NCBI RefSeq assembly: GCF_001528665.1
Contig: NZ_BBYJ01000023.1
Location: 89,564-153,563, forward strand
Source of the DNA: Microtetraspora malaysiensis
GTDB lineage: Bacteria; Actinomycetota; Actinomycetes; Streptosporangiales; Streptosporangiaceae
Length of the DNA: 64,000 bases
Direction of reading: 5' to 3'
Below are positions 40,975 through 48,887 of the stretch, in pieces (position 1 is the first letter of the stretch; each line of letters opens with the position of its first letter). The notes under the pieces were generated by a model, which saw only the letters and a list, made by a program, of their open reading frames with translations, was not told where the DNA came from and did no database searches. Both the position numbers and the translations under genes were made by a program.

Positions 40975-41562
40975 CTACGTGCTCGCGAGAGCGCGGTAGT
41001 CCGCTCCGATCCGCCGCAGAAGATCCCGCAGAGCATCGTCATACACAGCGGCGGCAGCGAACGCCTCGAAGACGTCCATGTGCGTGTCGATCTCGCCGGT
41101 CTCCGTCAGAGTGAGATCACCGGTCAGGCTCTCGACCACGCTCACCGCGCCGTCGTAGATCGTGAACCCGTGAAGAGGGAAGGCCGGCGCTTCCACGCTC
41201 CACGGCACGACCCCCAGACGGACATGGGGAAGCGTGGACACCTGGGCGAGCCGGTCGAGCTGCGCCGGCATCAAGGACGGCGAGCCCGGCCACGTTCGCA
41301 CCGCACCCTCCGTCAGCACGAACGCGAACTTCCGGCCAGGCTCGAACACGACGGCCTGGGACTCGACCCGTACGGAGGCCGCCTTGGCCGCGTCGTCCTG
41401 GTCCACGTCCTGGCCGATCGAGAGAGCGAGCCGGGCGTACTCGGCCGTCTGCAACAGCGGCGGAATCATCGCCGAGGAGAACACGGCCATCCATTGAGCC
41501 GAGCGAACCCGTGCGGCGTTCGCCGCCTCTCGGCCGGCAAGCCCACTCTTCAACCGGGACAC
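40975..41562 (-). CDS. DUF5753 domain protein lacking its helix-turn-helix
   Basis: A 195-residue protein from a GTG at 41562. It matches only the DUF5753 C-terminal half of XRE-type actinomycete regulators: MIPPLLQTAEYARLAL, FVLTEGAVRTWPGSPSLMPA, QLDRLAQVSTLPHVRLGVVP and FPLHGFTIYD. The N-terminal DNA-binding domain that normally precedes it is absent; the frame upstream overlaps the ABATE gene without HTH similarity. It may be a truncated remnant or a stand-alone effector domain. It starts 8 bp after the ABATE stop. Confidence 0.75.
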   Translation of the reverse strand: MSRLKSGLAGREAANAARVRSAQWMAVFSSAMIPPLLQTAEYARLALSIGQDVDQDDAAKAASVRVESQAVVFEPGRKFAFVLTEGAVRTWPGSPSLMPAQLDRLAQVSTLPHVRLGVVPWSVEAPAFPLHGFTIYDGAVSVVESLTGDLTLTETGEIDTHMDVFEAFAAAAVYDDALRDLLRRIGADYRALAST

Positions 41563-41569
41563 CTCATCA

Positions 41570-42190
41570 TCATGCCTCAGGGCCTCCGCCGTCCGGCTCG
41601 GTGCGTTTGCGGCGACGGTAGGCGGCGGCCCGTTCTTTCCCGCCGCAGGCCGTACTGGAGCACCAGCGGCGCCTGCCCGGTCGACTGGTGTCGACGAAGA
41701 GCAGTGCGCACTCGGGGCCGGCGCACTCCCGGATGCGTCCACAGGCACTGCTGCCGAACAGGTCGATCGCGTCGCGAGCGAGCGTGCTGAGTACGGCTTG
41801 CCCGGATCCGCCGGACGGGAGAGTCAGGTGGACATGTCCGGATCGCAGGACGGGGACGAGTGGTGGGGCGTCGGCAGCCGAGTTGATCAACGATTCGTCC
41901 TCGCGGGCGGCCTGTCGGCCGCTGATCACTGCCTGGGCCTGACGGTAGATCGCCTCACGCAGATCCCGCGCTTCCTCGAGTTCGCGAGACGTGATCGTCA
42001 TGGGCGCGTCAAGTAGGCCCGCTTCCCGGCACCACCGTGCGAGATCGGAAGGCCGGCGGAGACGTTCGTAATTGCCGCGCCAGCGTTCGCCCACCGTGGC
42101 CACGAATGCGAGGCAGAGACGACCGGAGCGGAAGTTGAACGCCAGCTCCTCGGCGGGAACGTCGCCCGGTGGGGTTGCCTGCACAGTCAC
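41570..42190 (-). CDS. ABATE domain / CGNR zinc-finger protein
   Basis: A 206-residue predicted regulator. The N-terminal ABATE domain (about 10-130) has LCLAFVATVGERW and LARWCREAGLL. The C-terminal CGNR zinc finger has CAGPECALLFVDTSRPGRRR followed by WCSSTACG, though the canonical CGNR is CGGK here. These proteins are thought to be stress-linked transcription regulators. The GTG at 42190 lies 22 bp from the divergent gene at 42213, so promoters must overlap. The downstream DUF5753 gene may be cotranscribed. Confidence 0.87.
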   Translation of the reverse strand: MTVQATPPGDVPAEELAFNFRSGRLCLAFVATVGERWRGNYERLRRPSDLARWCREAGLLDAPMTITSRELEEARDLREAIYRQAQAVISGRQAAREDESLINSAADAPPLVPVLRSGHVHLTLPSGGSGQAVLSTLARDAIDLFGSSACGRIRECAGPECALLFVDTSRPGRRRWCSSTACGGKERAAAYRRRKRTEPDGGGPEA

Positions 42191-42212
42191 GTCACGACTA
42201 TAACTCGTGACT

Positions 42213-43190
42213 ATGGCTGATGACTCTGAATCCGCATCCTCGTGGTCTCGTGTCGAAACCTTCCTGCGCGACCGGGGAGCGGCCGATATGCCCCATCCGG
42301 GTGGCACGCTCTTGGCACACCTTGGCCGGGTAAGGCGGTTGCTCGCGGACTGGGGAGCAGATCCCGCGGTCCAGATGGCCGGACTGTGCCACGCGACATA
42401 CGGGACCGATGGCTTCGACCAGTGGCTACAGCCGGTCACCGAACGGTCCCAGCTGGCCGAGCTGATCGGCGACCGAGCCGAAGCCCTGGTCTACCTGTAC
42501 GCCAGCTGCGACCGCAGTGTCGTTTACCCGCAACTCGGGGGCGCCCAGCCGGTTGTCTTCCGGGATCGCTTCACCGGCACCGAACACGTGCCGGGCGAAA
42601 CCGACTTGCGCGCGTTCATCGAGATCACAGCCGCCAATGAGCTCGATGTGATGGCCCACAACGACGAGTTGGCCGCACGCTACGGTGCGGAGCTCCATCG
42701 GTTGTTCGCCCGCTCAGGCGACCTGCTCTCCACAGCCGCCCGCACCGCCTGCACGGTACAGCTGGGACGGTGGTCTGCTCCGCCGGTGCGAATCACGGGA
42801 ATCGACCACCTGGTGCTGACTGTCGCGAACATCGAGCGGACCATCGACTTCTACCAGCGGGTCCTCGGTATGCGGCCGGTCACCTTCGGGGCAGGGCGCC
42901 GCGCCCTCACCTTCGGAACCAGCAAGATCAACCTGCATGAGGTCGGCAGCGAATTCCTGCCGCGCGCCACCCACCCCACACCTGGAAGCGCGGACCTGTG
43001 CCTGCTGACCGACCTGCCACAGAGTCAGCTCCTCCGGCACCTGACCGCCTGTGGTGTACAGGTAGCGGAGGGGCCTGTGCCGCGCACCGGCGCCCAAGCC
43101 CCGATCACCAGCACCTACGTGCGGGACCCCGACGGCAACCTGATCGAGATCAGCACCTACGACCCTGGCACCGGCGAACTTCACAGCTAG
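42213..43190 (+). CDS. DUF6817-like domain fused to a VOC domain
   Basis: A 325-residue two-domain protein. Residues about 10-180 resemble DUF6817, a helical, HD-like domain: GTLLAHLGRVRRLLADWGAD, GLCHATYGTDGF and EALVYLYASCDR. Residues about 200-325 are a VOC domain beginning TGIDHLVLTVANIERTIDFY and ending YVRDPDGNLIEISTY, with the metal-ligand Glu. VOC domains with this end act as glyoxalases or dioxygenases. The combined function is unknown. It could start at the GTG at 42207 or the ATG at 42213; neither has a clear ribosome site, and a leaderless transcript is possible. Confidence 0.75.
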   Translation: MADDSESASSWSRVETFLRDRGAADMPHPGGTLLAHLGRVRRLLADWGADPAVQMAGLCHATYGTDGFDQWLQPVTERSQLAELIGDRAEALVYLYASCDRSVVYPQLGGAQPVVFRDRFTGTEHVPGETDLRAFIEITAANELDVMAHNDELAARYGAELHRLFARSGDLLSTAARTACTVQLGRWSAPPVRITGIDHLVLTVANIERTIDFYQRVLGMRPVTFGAGRRALTFGTSKINLHEVGSEFLPRATHPTPGSADLCLLTDLPQSQLLRHLTACGVQVAEGPVPRTGAQAPITSTYVRDPDGNLIEISTYDPGTGELHS

Positions 43191-43208
43191 GCCGTCGCGG
43201 CTCACTCG

Positions 43209-43454
43209 ATGGAACAATTCGGTCCAAACTGGACTCCGCTGGAATACTCCGCCGGTGTGACAGCAGACTCCGCGCCGACCGAAGCGGAAGCCGTACGTCG
43301 AGGGTGTGACCGGGTCGCCGTCTCGTCCTTCACCTTCCAGGCTCCCGGCTTCTACCAGCGACACGGCTACGTCGAAACCGGCCGGATGCTCGGCATTCCC
43401 GACGGTCACGAGGACGTGCACATGTTCAAGCGACTGACCGCCTTGCCGGCCTAG
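43209..43454 (+). pseudogene. GNAT acetyltransferase C-terminal fragment
   Basis: About 55 codons (AEAVRRGCDRVAVSSFTFQA, then PGFYQRHGYVETGRMLGIPD) match the C-terminal end of a GNAT acetyltransferase. The acetyl-CoA-binding core is absent; the preceding 25 codons are unrelated. It is a remnant and overlaps the convergent AraC gene end by 4 bp. Confidence 0.7.
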
Positions 43455-44227
43455 GAAGCTGGGGCGAGTAGGCGACGCAGCGCGGACGGCGTGTGTTCCA
43501 GGTGCTCGCGGACTGTGCGCGTGAGGTGCGCCTGGTCGGCGAAGCCGAGGTCGGAGGCCAGGTCGGCGAGGCTGGATTCACCCTCCTCAAGCCGATCCAT
43601 GGCCTGGCCGACGCGAACGCGATTGCGGTAGCGGGTCAGCGAGACGCGCATCTCTTGAGAGAAGACCCGGCTCAGCCGGTACGGCGAGACCGTCAAGAGC
43701 CTGGCCAGTGAGCACAGCCTCGCCGCCTCCGGCGCCCGCTCGATGATCGCCTCGCGGGCCGCCGCGACCAGCGCCCGGTCGGCGGGCCTCGGCCGCTCCG
43801 CCGGCCGGCCCGCGGCCACCGCGACGAGACGGAGCAACTCCTCCGTGAGCGCGTAGTCGATGTCGCCGCCGTCGGCGGCGGCGAGCAGACGACGGTGAGC
43901 CAGATCGACGCGCGCGTCCACGTACACCGTCATCCCGCCCGCGAGCCCTTCCCAGAGCCAGGGCTCGAAGCGCACCGAGGTGCAGATGTCGCCGCCGCTG
44001 GGATGCGCGAACCGTTCCTCTTCACCCGGGGCGCCCAGGTAGGCCACCGTCGAATCCAGATCGGCATCGGCCCCGTCGGCCCACCGCCGGAACCTGCCAC
44101 GCCGGACGAGAACCATCCGGTAGTCGTCGCGTGTCTCCGGCTCTGACCATCTGGCGTGATCGGCGCGGCAGGCCACCGCGGTCACGGCGAACTCCGGCCG
44201 GTCGGCGAGGGTCAGAGCTGAGAGCAC
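43451..44227 (-). CDS. AraC family transcriptional regulator
   Basis: A 258-residue AraC-type regulator. The N-terminal cupin-like domain (about 15-130) has MVLVRRGRFRRW and FAHPSGGDICTSVRFEP. The C-terminal double helix-turn-helix has ARLCSLARLLTVSPYRLSRV and DLGFADQAHLTRTVREHL. The start is uncertain (GTG 44227 chosen; the frame continues to 44269). The VOC protein gene at 44344 is divergent, so it could be the target. Confidence 0.87.
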   Translation of the reverse strand: MLSALTLADRPEFAVTAVACRADHARWSEPETRDDYRMVLVRRGRFRRWADGADADLDSTVAYLGAPGEEERFAHPSGGDICTSVRFEPWLWEGLAGGMTVYVDARVDLAHRRLLAAADGGDIDYALTEELLRLVAVAAGRPAERPRPADRALVAAAREAIIERAPEAARLCSLARLLTVSPYRLSRVFSQEMRVSLTRYRNRVRVGQAMDRLEEGESSLADLASDLGFADQAHLTRTVREHLEHTPSALRRLLAPAS

Positions 44228-44343
44228 GCTGCGGACACTACGCCGGGGGTACGACAGAACGGCCCGCAAGAATCTTCAAGACCTTTCGGCACACGAGAGC
44301 GGATGCTGGGCGGGCAGGCAATCGAGACCAAGGAGTCATCCCT

Positions 44344-44700
44344 ATGGCCGTCCACGCGGAGCTCACCGCGATCATCATCGACTGCGCCGTCCCGAAGGCG
44401 CTCGCCGAGTTCTACGAGAACCTCACCGGCTGGAAGATCACCCACTGCGACGACGATTTCGCCTATCTGGGCGATGGCCCGATCCAGCTCGCCTTCCAGC
44501 GGGTCGACGGCTATCAGGGGCCGGGGTGGCCGGACGCGGCCAAGCACGCCCACCTCGACTTCAAGGTCGCCGACCTGGAAGCCACGGTCAAGGAGCTGGT
44601 CGCACTCGGCGCGACCAAGCCCGACTTCCAGCCCGGCGAAGGCCAGTGGACGGTCCTCGCCGACCCTGAAGGGCACCTTTTCTGCGTCGCCGCGGGTTGA
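44344..44700 (+). CDS. VOC family protein
   Basis: A 118-residue single-domain VOC/glyoxalase-fold protein. It begins MAVHAELTAIIIDCAVPKAL and has the second module KHAHLDFKVADLEATVKELV with a conserved His. The end is WTVLADPEGHLFCVA. It resembles the short actinomycete glyoxalase-like group that includes binding and resistance proteins. The ATG at 44344 has an AAGGAG site nine bases away. It is divergent from the AraC regulator. Confidence 0.88.
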   Translation: MAVHAELTAIIIDCAVPKALAEFYENLTGWKITHCDDDFAYLGDGPIQLAFQRVDGYQGPGWPDAAKHAHLDFKVADLEATVKELVALGATKPDFQPGEGQWTVLADPEGHLFCVAAG

Positions 44701-44811
44701 TCGGAGGACCCACGGCCTTCATCCGCAAGGGCGGACCGGCCATGGCGCCGTCTCACAGAGCCATGGCCGGCCCGCCCTCGCGGCCGCCGAGGGCGGCACA
44801 GCTGTGGATGC

Positions 44812-46428
44812 TCAAGAAACCAGGCCCTGCTCGGCCAGCTCGGTCAGCGTCACCCGGTACAGGCCGCCGCGCTCGGCCCTCACATCGGTCACCTTGAGCT
44901 GGGTGCCGGGGGCGAGGATGAACTCCTCCTCGCCGGTGAACGCGGAGAAACTGCGGATGCCCACCGCCCGTACAGGGAGCACCTCGAAGAGCGTCCGCTT
45001 GCCACGGCTGCCGAGAAACGCCTGGGCCACGCCGAGCTTCGACGTACACGACGACACGCCCCACCAGGTCACGGTTCGGCCGAGCGGGTACTGCGCCCGC
45101 AGGTCCAGCGATACACCGCGCCACAGCGGCTCCTGGCGGGCCGGTAGACGCGACACGGCCGAGAACAAGAGCCGCAGATACGCGAGGTACGGAACGATCC
45201 GGCCGCGGTCGGGGTCGCGCAGAGTAGCGTTGATCTGCCGGTAGAACGCCGACTCGCAGGTGTAGAGGTAGAGGGCCGCGACCTCGTCGGCGGACAGATC
45301 GGTGGTCGCGCCGACGGCCTGCTTCGCGCCGAACCGGTGCGATTCCTCCACGTGCCAGTCAAGGCCCGACAGGAGTTTGGCCACCGGGGCGATCGCCGCA
45401 CGGAAGTCCATGACCGGGGTGTCGAAGACGCCGGTGATCGCCGGAAGTACCAGCCCCTCGTCCTTGACGCCGGCGAGACGTTCAAGGTAGAGCTTGTGCA
45501 GTTCCATGGTGGAGGCGATGAACGCCCCCATGCGGTCGGCTGTGTCCGAGTCCGCCCCGCCGGCTTGCGCCGTGAGCGTGTTCCATCCCTTGCCGGGCAG
45601 CCAGTCGATCTCGTCGGCCCCAAGCGTCCGGAGGGCCTCGTTCACCGCGGCGAAGTGCTCCCCGTCGCAGAAGATGTCGCCCTGCGCCGCGGGATTGGGG
45701 TGGTCGATGTGCCGGACCTCCACCTCCGGATACTTCTTCTGAAGCCGGAGGACGACCTGCTTCAGGCTGCGGGCGTGCGCCCCCCACCAGGCGAACACCA
45801 CGCCCCGGTCTTCCTCGTCGGCGTCCTGCTTGGCCTTCAGGATCTCCTCGACGAGCTTCTCGACGACCGGGCGCCAGAACGCGGTGTGCTGGTCGGTGGG
45901 CATCGCTCCGTCGCCGCTAGCGGTGAGCGCCGCGTTCAGGAGCAACACGCCCTGCGTGAGCATCGCCTGGAACCACTCCGGCGGCTGCACGGTGTCGTGC
46001 TTCTTCAGGAGCGCGCGGATGTCGGCGATCGGCGTCTTCTTGGGGATGCCGTGCTTCCACATCGCCGCCGCCTTGATGATGCAGCGGATGGAGATGACCT
46101 TGCCGAACTGGCTGTCGCTCCAGTCGTTGAAGGTGTTGTCGAACATGGCGATGCCCGTGGCGCTCTCGGCCCGCGGGTACGGGTTCTGGCCGAAGACGAC
46201 GACCTTCCACTTGTGCGGAGGGTTGGGCTTGAGCGCCTGGAAGGTCAGCTCCCGGACGGGCACGACACTCGGGCTGCGGCTCGGGCCGATGAACGTGCTC
46301 GCGGCCGGTTGCGCCTCGATGACCGGCTTCAGGAGCGGCAGCCACGGCTCGCCGCCGCCGTTGAAGAGTTCGGCGAGGGCCAGCGGGTCATCGGGGTCGG
46401 GTGCGGTGGGGGCGCTGGTGTCGGTCAT
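44812..46428 (-). CDS. uracil-DNA-glycosylase-like domain fused to ARTC-type ADP-ribosyltransferase
   Basis: A 538-residue fusion. Residues about 15-270 match family-1 uracil-DNA glycosylase: GQNPYP at 80-85 (usually GQDPYH), LLLNAALTA (162-170), VVFAWWGAHA (210-219) and the HP motif HPNPAA (243-248). Residues about 290-535 match the ARTC-type ART fold: YTCESAFYRQIN (389-400), then Arg437 in LWRG, WWGVSSCTS (455-463) and the E-x-E at 500-502 in TGEEEFILAPGT, so the R-S-E triad is complete. Asp-to-Asn in motif A should weaken base excision. No export signal, so it acts in the cytoplasm. A macrodomain gene is divergent 181 bp away. ADP-ribosylation of DNA or of a DNA-bound protein is inferred. 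Confidence 0.88.
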   Translation of the reverse strand: MTDTSAPTAPDPDDPLALAELFNGGGEPWLPLLKPVIEAQPAASTFIGPSRSPSVVPVRELTFQALKPNPPHKWKVVVFGQNPYPRAESATGIAMFDNTFNDWSDSQFGKVISIRCIIKAAAMWKHGIPKKTPIADIRALLKKHDTVQPPEWFQAMLTQGVLLLNAALTASGDGAMPTDQHTAFWRPVVEKLVEEILKAKQDADEEDRGVVFAWWGAHARSLKQVVLRLQKKYPEVEVRHIDHPNPAAQGDIFCDGEHFAAVNEALRTLGADEIDWLPGKGWNTLTAQAGGADSDTADRMGAFIASTMELHKLYLERLAGVKDEGLVLPAITGVFDTPVMDFRAAIAPVAKLLSGLDWHVEESHRFGAKQAVGATTDLSADEVAALYLYTCESAFYRQINATLRDPDRGRIVPYLAYLRLLFSAVSRLPARQEPLWRGVSLDLRAQYPLGRTVTWWGVSSCTSKLGVAQAFLGSRGKRTLFEVLPVRAVGIRSFSAFTGEEEFILAPGTQLKVTDVRAERGGLYRVTLTELAEQGLVS

Positions 46429-46450
46429 CGGCGGGCTCCGGATCGGCGAG

Positions 46451-46470
46451 CCGTGCCGGGGGTGGCACGG
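46451..46470. promoter_or_regulatory. inverted repeat in the UDG-ART/macrodomain divergent promoter region
   Basis: CCGTGCC-N6-GGCACGG is a perfect 7-bp inverted repeat, 23 bp upstream of the UDG-ART start, in the 181-bp gap shared with the macrodomain gene. It could be an operator coordinating both genes. No regulator gene is adjacent. Confidence 0.4.
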
Positions 46471-46609
46471 GTGATTGGGGTGGGGGGAATTGTGCCGTGC
46501 GAAGGCTCCGTACGCGATCTCGGAGAACTGGCCATCAAGATCGTTTGTCGGGGCGGGGCGGTAGCTTCGTGGACGTCGGAAACACCCATCTCCCCGACCG
46601 GAGTGATCT

Positions 46610-47287
46610 ATGACCATCGAGCGTGTGAAGTCGCCGCTCAAGGTAGTGCTGGCGGACATCAACGCCAAGGTGGTGCAGGCGTGGCAGGCCGCATTCGCCG
46701 ACACCCCCGAGATCGAGATCCACAAGGGGTCGATCCTCAGCCGGCGCGTCGATGCCTGGGTCAGCCCGACCAACTCCCGCGGCCGGATGGACGGCGGGGT
46801 CGACGCGGCCATCAAGCGCCACCTCGGGGCGGGGATCCAGTTGCGCGTCCAGCGGGCGATCCGTGATCAGTTCGAGGGGTCGCTGCCGGTGGGAAGCGCC
46901 GTGTGCGTGCCGTCCGGGGCGACCAACCCGAAGTTCCTGATCTCGACGCCGACGATGGTGCGGTCGGTGCAGGACGTGAGCGAGACGCTGAACGTGGCTC
47001 TGGCGTGCGCCGCCGCGTTCCAGGCCATCCACATGCAGAACGAGAAGGAGCCGGGCAGCATCGAGTCGGTGGCGCTGGTCGGCATGGGCGCGGCGACGGG
47101 CGGGGTGCCGGCGCGGGTGTGCGCGAACTTGATGTGGACCGGCTACACGCTGTTCAACGACTACTACTTCCGCGATTACGACGACCTGCGGAAGACGATC
47201 TGTGCGCAACTCGACGACATTGACAGCCACCCTGAGGAGCAGCGGGTGCGGATCGTGCCGCCCGAGTCGCGGGGCTCGCGCGGCTGA
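46610..47287 (+). CDS. macrodomain protein (ADP-ribose binding/hydrolase)
   Basis: A 225-residue protein dominated by a macrodomain. The start of the pocket is VDAWVSPTNSRGRMDGGVDAA (Asn55-Ser56, Gly62-Gly63), followed by LPVGSAVCVPSG and FLISTPTM, and the catalytic-loop-like GMGAATGGVPARV. Macrodomains bind ADP-ribose, and many remove it from proteins or DNA. The ATG has a CGGAG site seven bases upstream. It is divergent from the UDG-ADP-ribosyltransferase fusion, which makes it the likely reversal or immunity partner. Catalytic activity is not proven by sequence. Confidence 0.88.
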   Translation: MTIERVKSPLKVVLADINAKVVQAWQAAFADTPEIEIHKGSILSRRVDAWVSPTNSRGRMDGGVDAAIKRHLGAGIQLRVQRAIRDQFEGSLPVGSAVCVPSGATNPKFLISTPTMVRSVQDVSETLNVALACAAAFQAIHMQNEKEPGSIESVALVGMGAATGGVPARVCANLMWTGYTLFNDYYFRDYDDLRKTICAQLDDIDSHPEEQRVRIVPPESRGSRG

Positions 47288-47409
47288 CGAAGTGAACACG
47301 AGCCGCCAGGACAACCGGGTCGGCGGGCGACGAGCGGCCTGGCGCTGGCCTGACAGAGAATGGCTCACGGCAAGATCGAGCTTTGGGCGTGTGTGAGCAA
47401 GCCGTACAA

Positions 47410-47443
47410 GGTCAAGTTCGCCCGCTGCGGGGCGAACTCGACC
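47410..47443 (+). terminator. hairpin after the macrodomain gene
   Basis: GGTCAAGTTCGCCC pairs with GGGCGAACTCGACC (13 of 14) around a 6-base loop, 122 bp after the macrodomain stop. A 32-codon frame (47360-47458, start MAHGKIELWACVSK) covers it but has no good ribosome site. Confidence 0.55.
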
Positions 47444-47509
47444 GTGATGCGTCGTTAGTACTGGCTGATTGACCATCTGCCGGCACAGGCCGCGAAGTAC
47501 GATCGGTGA

Positions 47510-48046
47510 ATGACCGAAATGACCGAAACCACGCCCGGCTGGCTCTCTCCTGAGGAACTGGAGTCCACCCGCGCGCGGATGCCGATCCTCTACGTCGACG
47601 CCGTGCCGGTACGCGTCGACGACGCCGGAGTGGTCACGCGTCTCGGTCTGCTGCTGCGGATCGGGTCGGACGGGACGGTCAGCCGCGCCCTCGTGTCCGG
47701 CAGGGTGCTCCACTACGAGCGGGTGCGTGACGCACTCCTGCGCCATCTGGAGAAGGACCTCGGCCCCACCGCGCTGCCGCGGGTTCCCGCGTCTCCGCAG
47801 CCGTTCACCATCGCCGAGTACTTCCCGACGCACGGCATCACGCCGTACCACGATCCGCGGCAGCACGCGGTGTCCCTCGCCTACGTCGTCCCGGTCGCGG
47901 GGGACTGCCGGCCTCGGCAGGACGCCCTCGACCTCGTCTGGTTCACCCCGGAGGAGGCCGCGTCGCCGCTGGTGCAGCAGGAGATGACCGGCGGCCAGGG
48001 CGTCCTGCTCAGGCAGGCCCTCGCGTACGTCGGCTGCCTTCCCTGA
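47510..48046 (+). CDS. DUF4916 family protein (NUDIX-like)
   Basis: A 178-residue protein starting with TPGWLSPEELESTRARMPIL and YVDAVPVRVDDAGVVTRLGL, the signature of DUF4916. This is a NUDIX-fold family of actinomycetes. A canonical NUDIX box is not obvious; the equivalent region is VRDALLRHLEKDLGPTALPR, with acidic residues. It might hydrolyse a nucleotide derivative. It lies 222 bp after the macrodomain gene on the same strand; a functional link through ADP-ribose turnover is possible but not shown. Confidence 0.8.
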   Translation: MTEMTETTPGWLSPEELESTRARMPILYVDAVPVRVDDAGVVTRLGLLLRIGSDGTVSRALVSGRVLHYERVRDALLRHLEKDLGPTALPRVPASPQPFTIAEYFPTHGITPYHDPRQHAVSLAYVVPVAGDCRPRQDALDLVWFTPEEAASPLVQQEMTGGQGVLLRQALAYVGCLP

Positions 48047-48082
48047 CCGGCGACTGACGACCGGCCGCGCCGCCACGCGAGG

Positions 48083-48766
48083 TCAGGTACGGGGACGCCG
48101 TCGAAGGAGGCGCCACCCGACGAAGGCGAGTGCGGCGGTCCCGGCGCCGGCCGCCCCCGTGTAGATCCCGACGGGACTCCGGCCGTCCTTCAGCGTGCCC
48201 GGGGTCACGGTGATCGGCGACGGGTCGGCGGTGGCGGCCGGCGCCCGCGTCGGCGTGCCGAGGGCGGTGAGCAGCGCCTTGTCCAGGCGCGCCCCACCCT
48301 GGCCGTTCTCGTCGCGCACGATGCCGTCCCGCGGGCGGAGCGGTCCCGTGCCGGGACGCACCATGACGTTCCCGGAGCACAGGGAGGTGTACAGCGGCAC
48401 GCCCGGATCGGTGTCGAACAGGCCGCTCTTGCCCGCGGAGGCGAACACCAGGTAGCGCGAGCCGATGGTGAAGTTGACTCCGCACGCGGCGCTGTCGGCG
48501 TTGGTGGCGACCTCGTACGTCGCGTTCGGCGTGCCCTTGTAGATCTGGTCCGCGCGGAAGGTGAAGACGAGCGGCGGCGGTGGGCCGAGAGGGTCGCCGC
48601 CCCCGGCCCGGCGTGCCGCGGTCACCGTCCCGGTGAACACGGTGGCCGAGCCTTTCATCAGCTCGGACGGCGGACGTAGCGCACACGAGCAGGCGCACGC
48701 GGTGGAGGGGGTGAACGCGACCGTCCCGATGATCAACAGGAGGACGGCGAGTAGTCGGTGTGTCAT
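48083..48766 (-). CDS. secreted NTR/TIMP-like protein with C-terminal membrane anchor
   Basis: A 227-residue exported protein. The signal peptide MTHRLLAVLLLIIGTVAFTP is followed by the Cys-rich start ACACSCALRPPSELM, then a beta-rich domain (VFTGTVTAAR, TFRADQIYKG, YLVFASAG, TSLCSGNV). These features resemble the netrin/TIMP-like (NTR) fold. A linker and one C-terminal hydrophobic helix with basic tail (WRLLRRRPRT) anchor it. The function in bacteria is unknown. It is convergent with the DUF4916 gene. Confidence 0.78.
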   Translation of the reverse strand: MTHRLLAVLLLIIGTVAFTPSTACACSCALRPPSELMKGSATVFTGTVTAARRAGGGDPLGPPPPLVFTFRADQIYKGTPNATYEVATNADSAACGVNFTIGSRYLVFASAGKSGLFDTDPGVPLYTSLCSGNVMVRPGTGPLRPRDGIVRDENGQGGARLDKALLTALGTPTRAPAATADPSPITVTPGTLKDGRSPVGIYTGAAGAGTAALAFVGWRLLRRRPRT

Positions 48767-48887
48767 GCCCTTATCACGTACACGCTCACCTGCCGGTTCG
48801 GCGGTCGCCACGCTGGTCGCCCCGCGTACGGCGATGCCCGGGGCGGGAAGCCCGGCCCCGGGCATCGTACGGCGGTGAGCCGCCCCC

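Noticed and set aside
47360..47458. 32-codon frame MAHGKIELWACVSK
   Set aside because: No convincing ribosome site, and it overlaps a strong hairpin; treated as non-coding.
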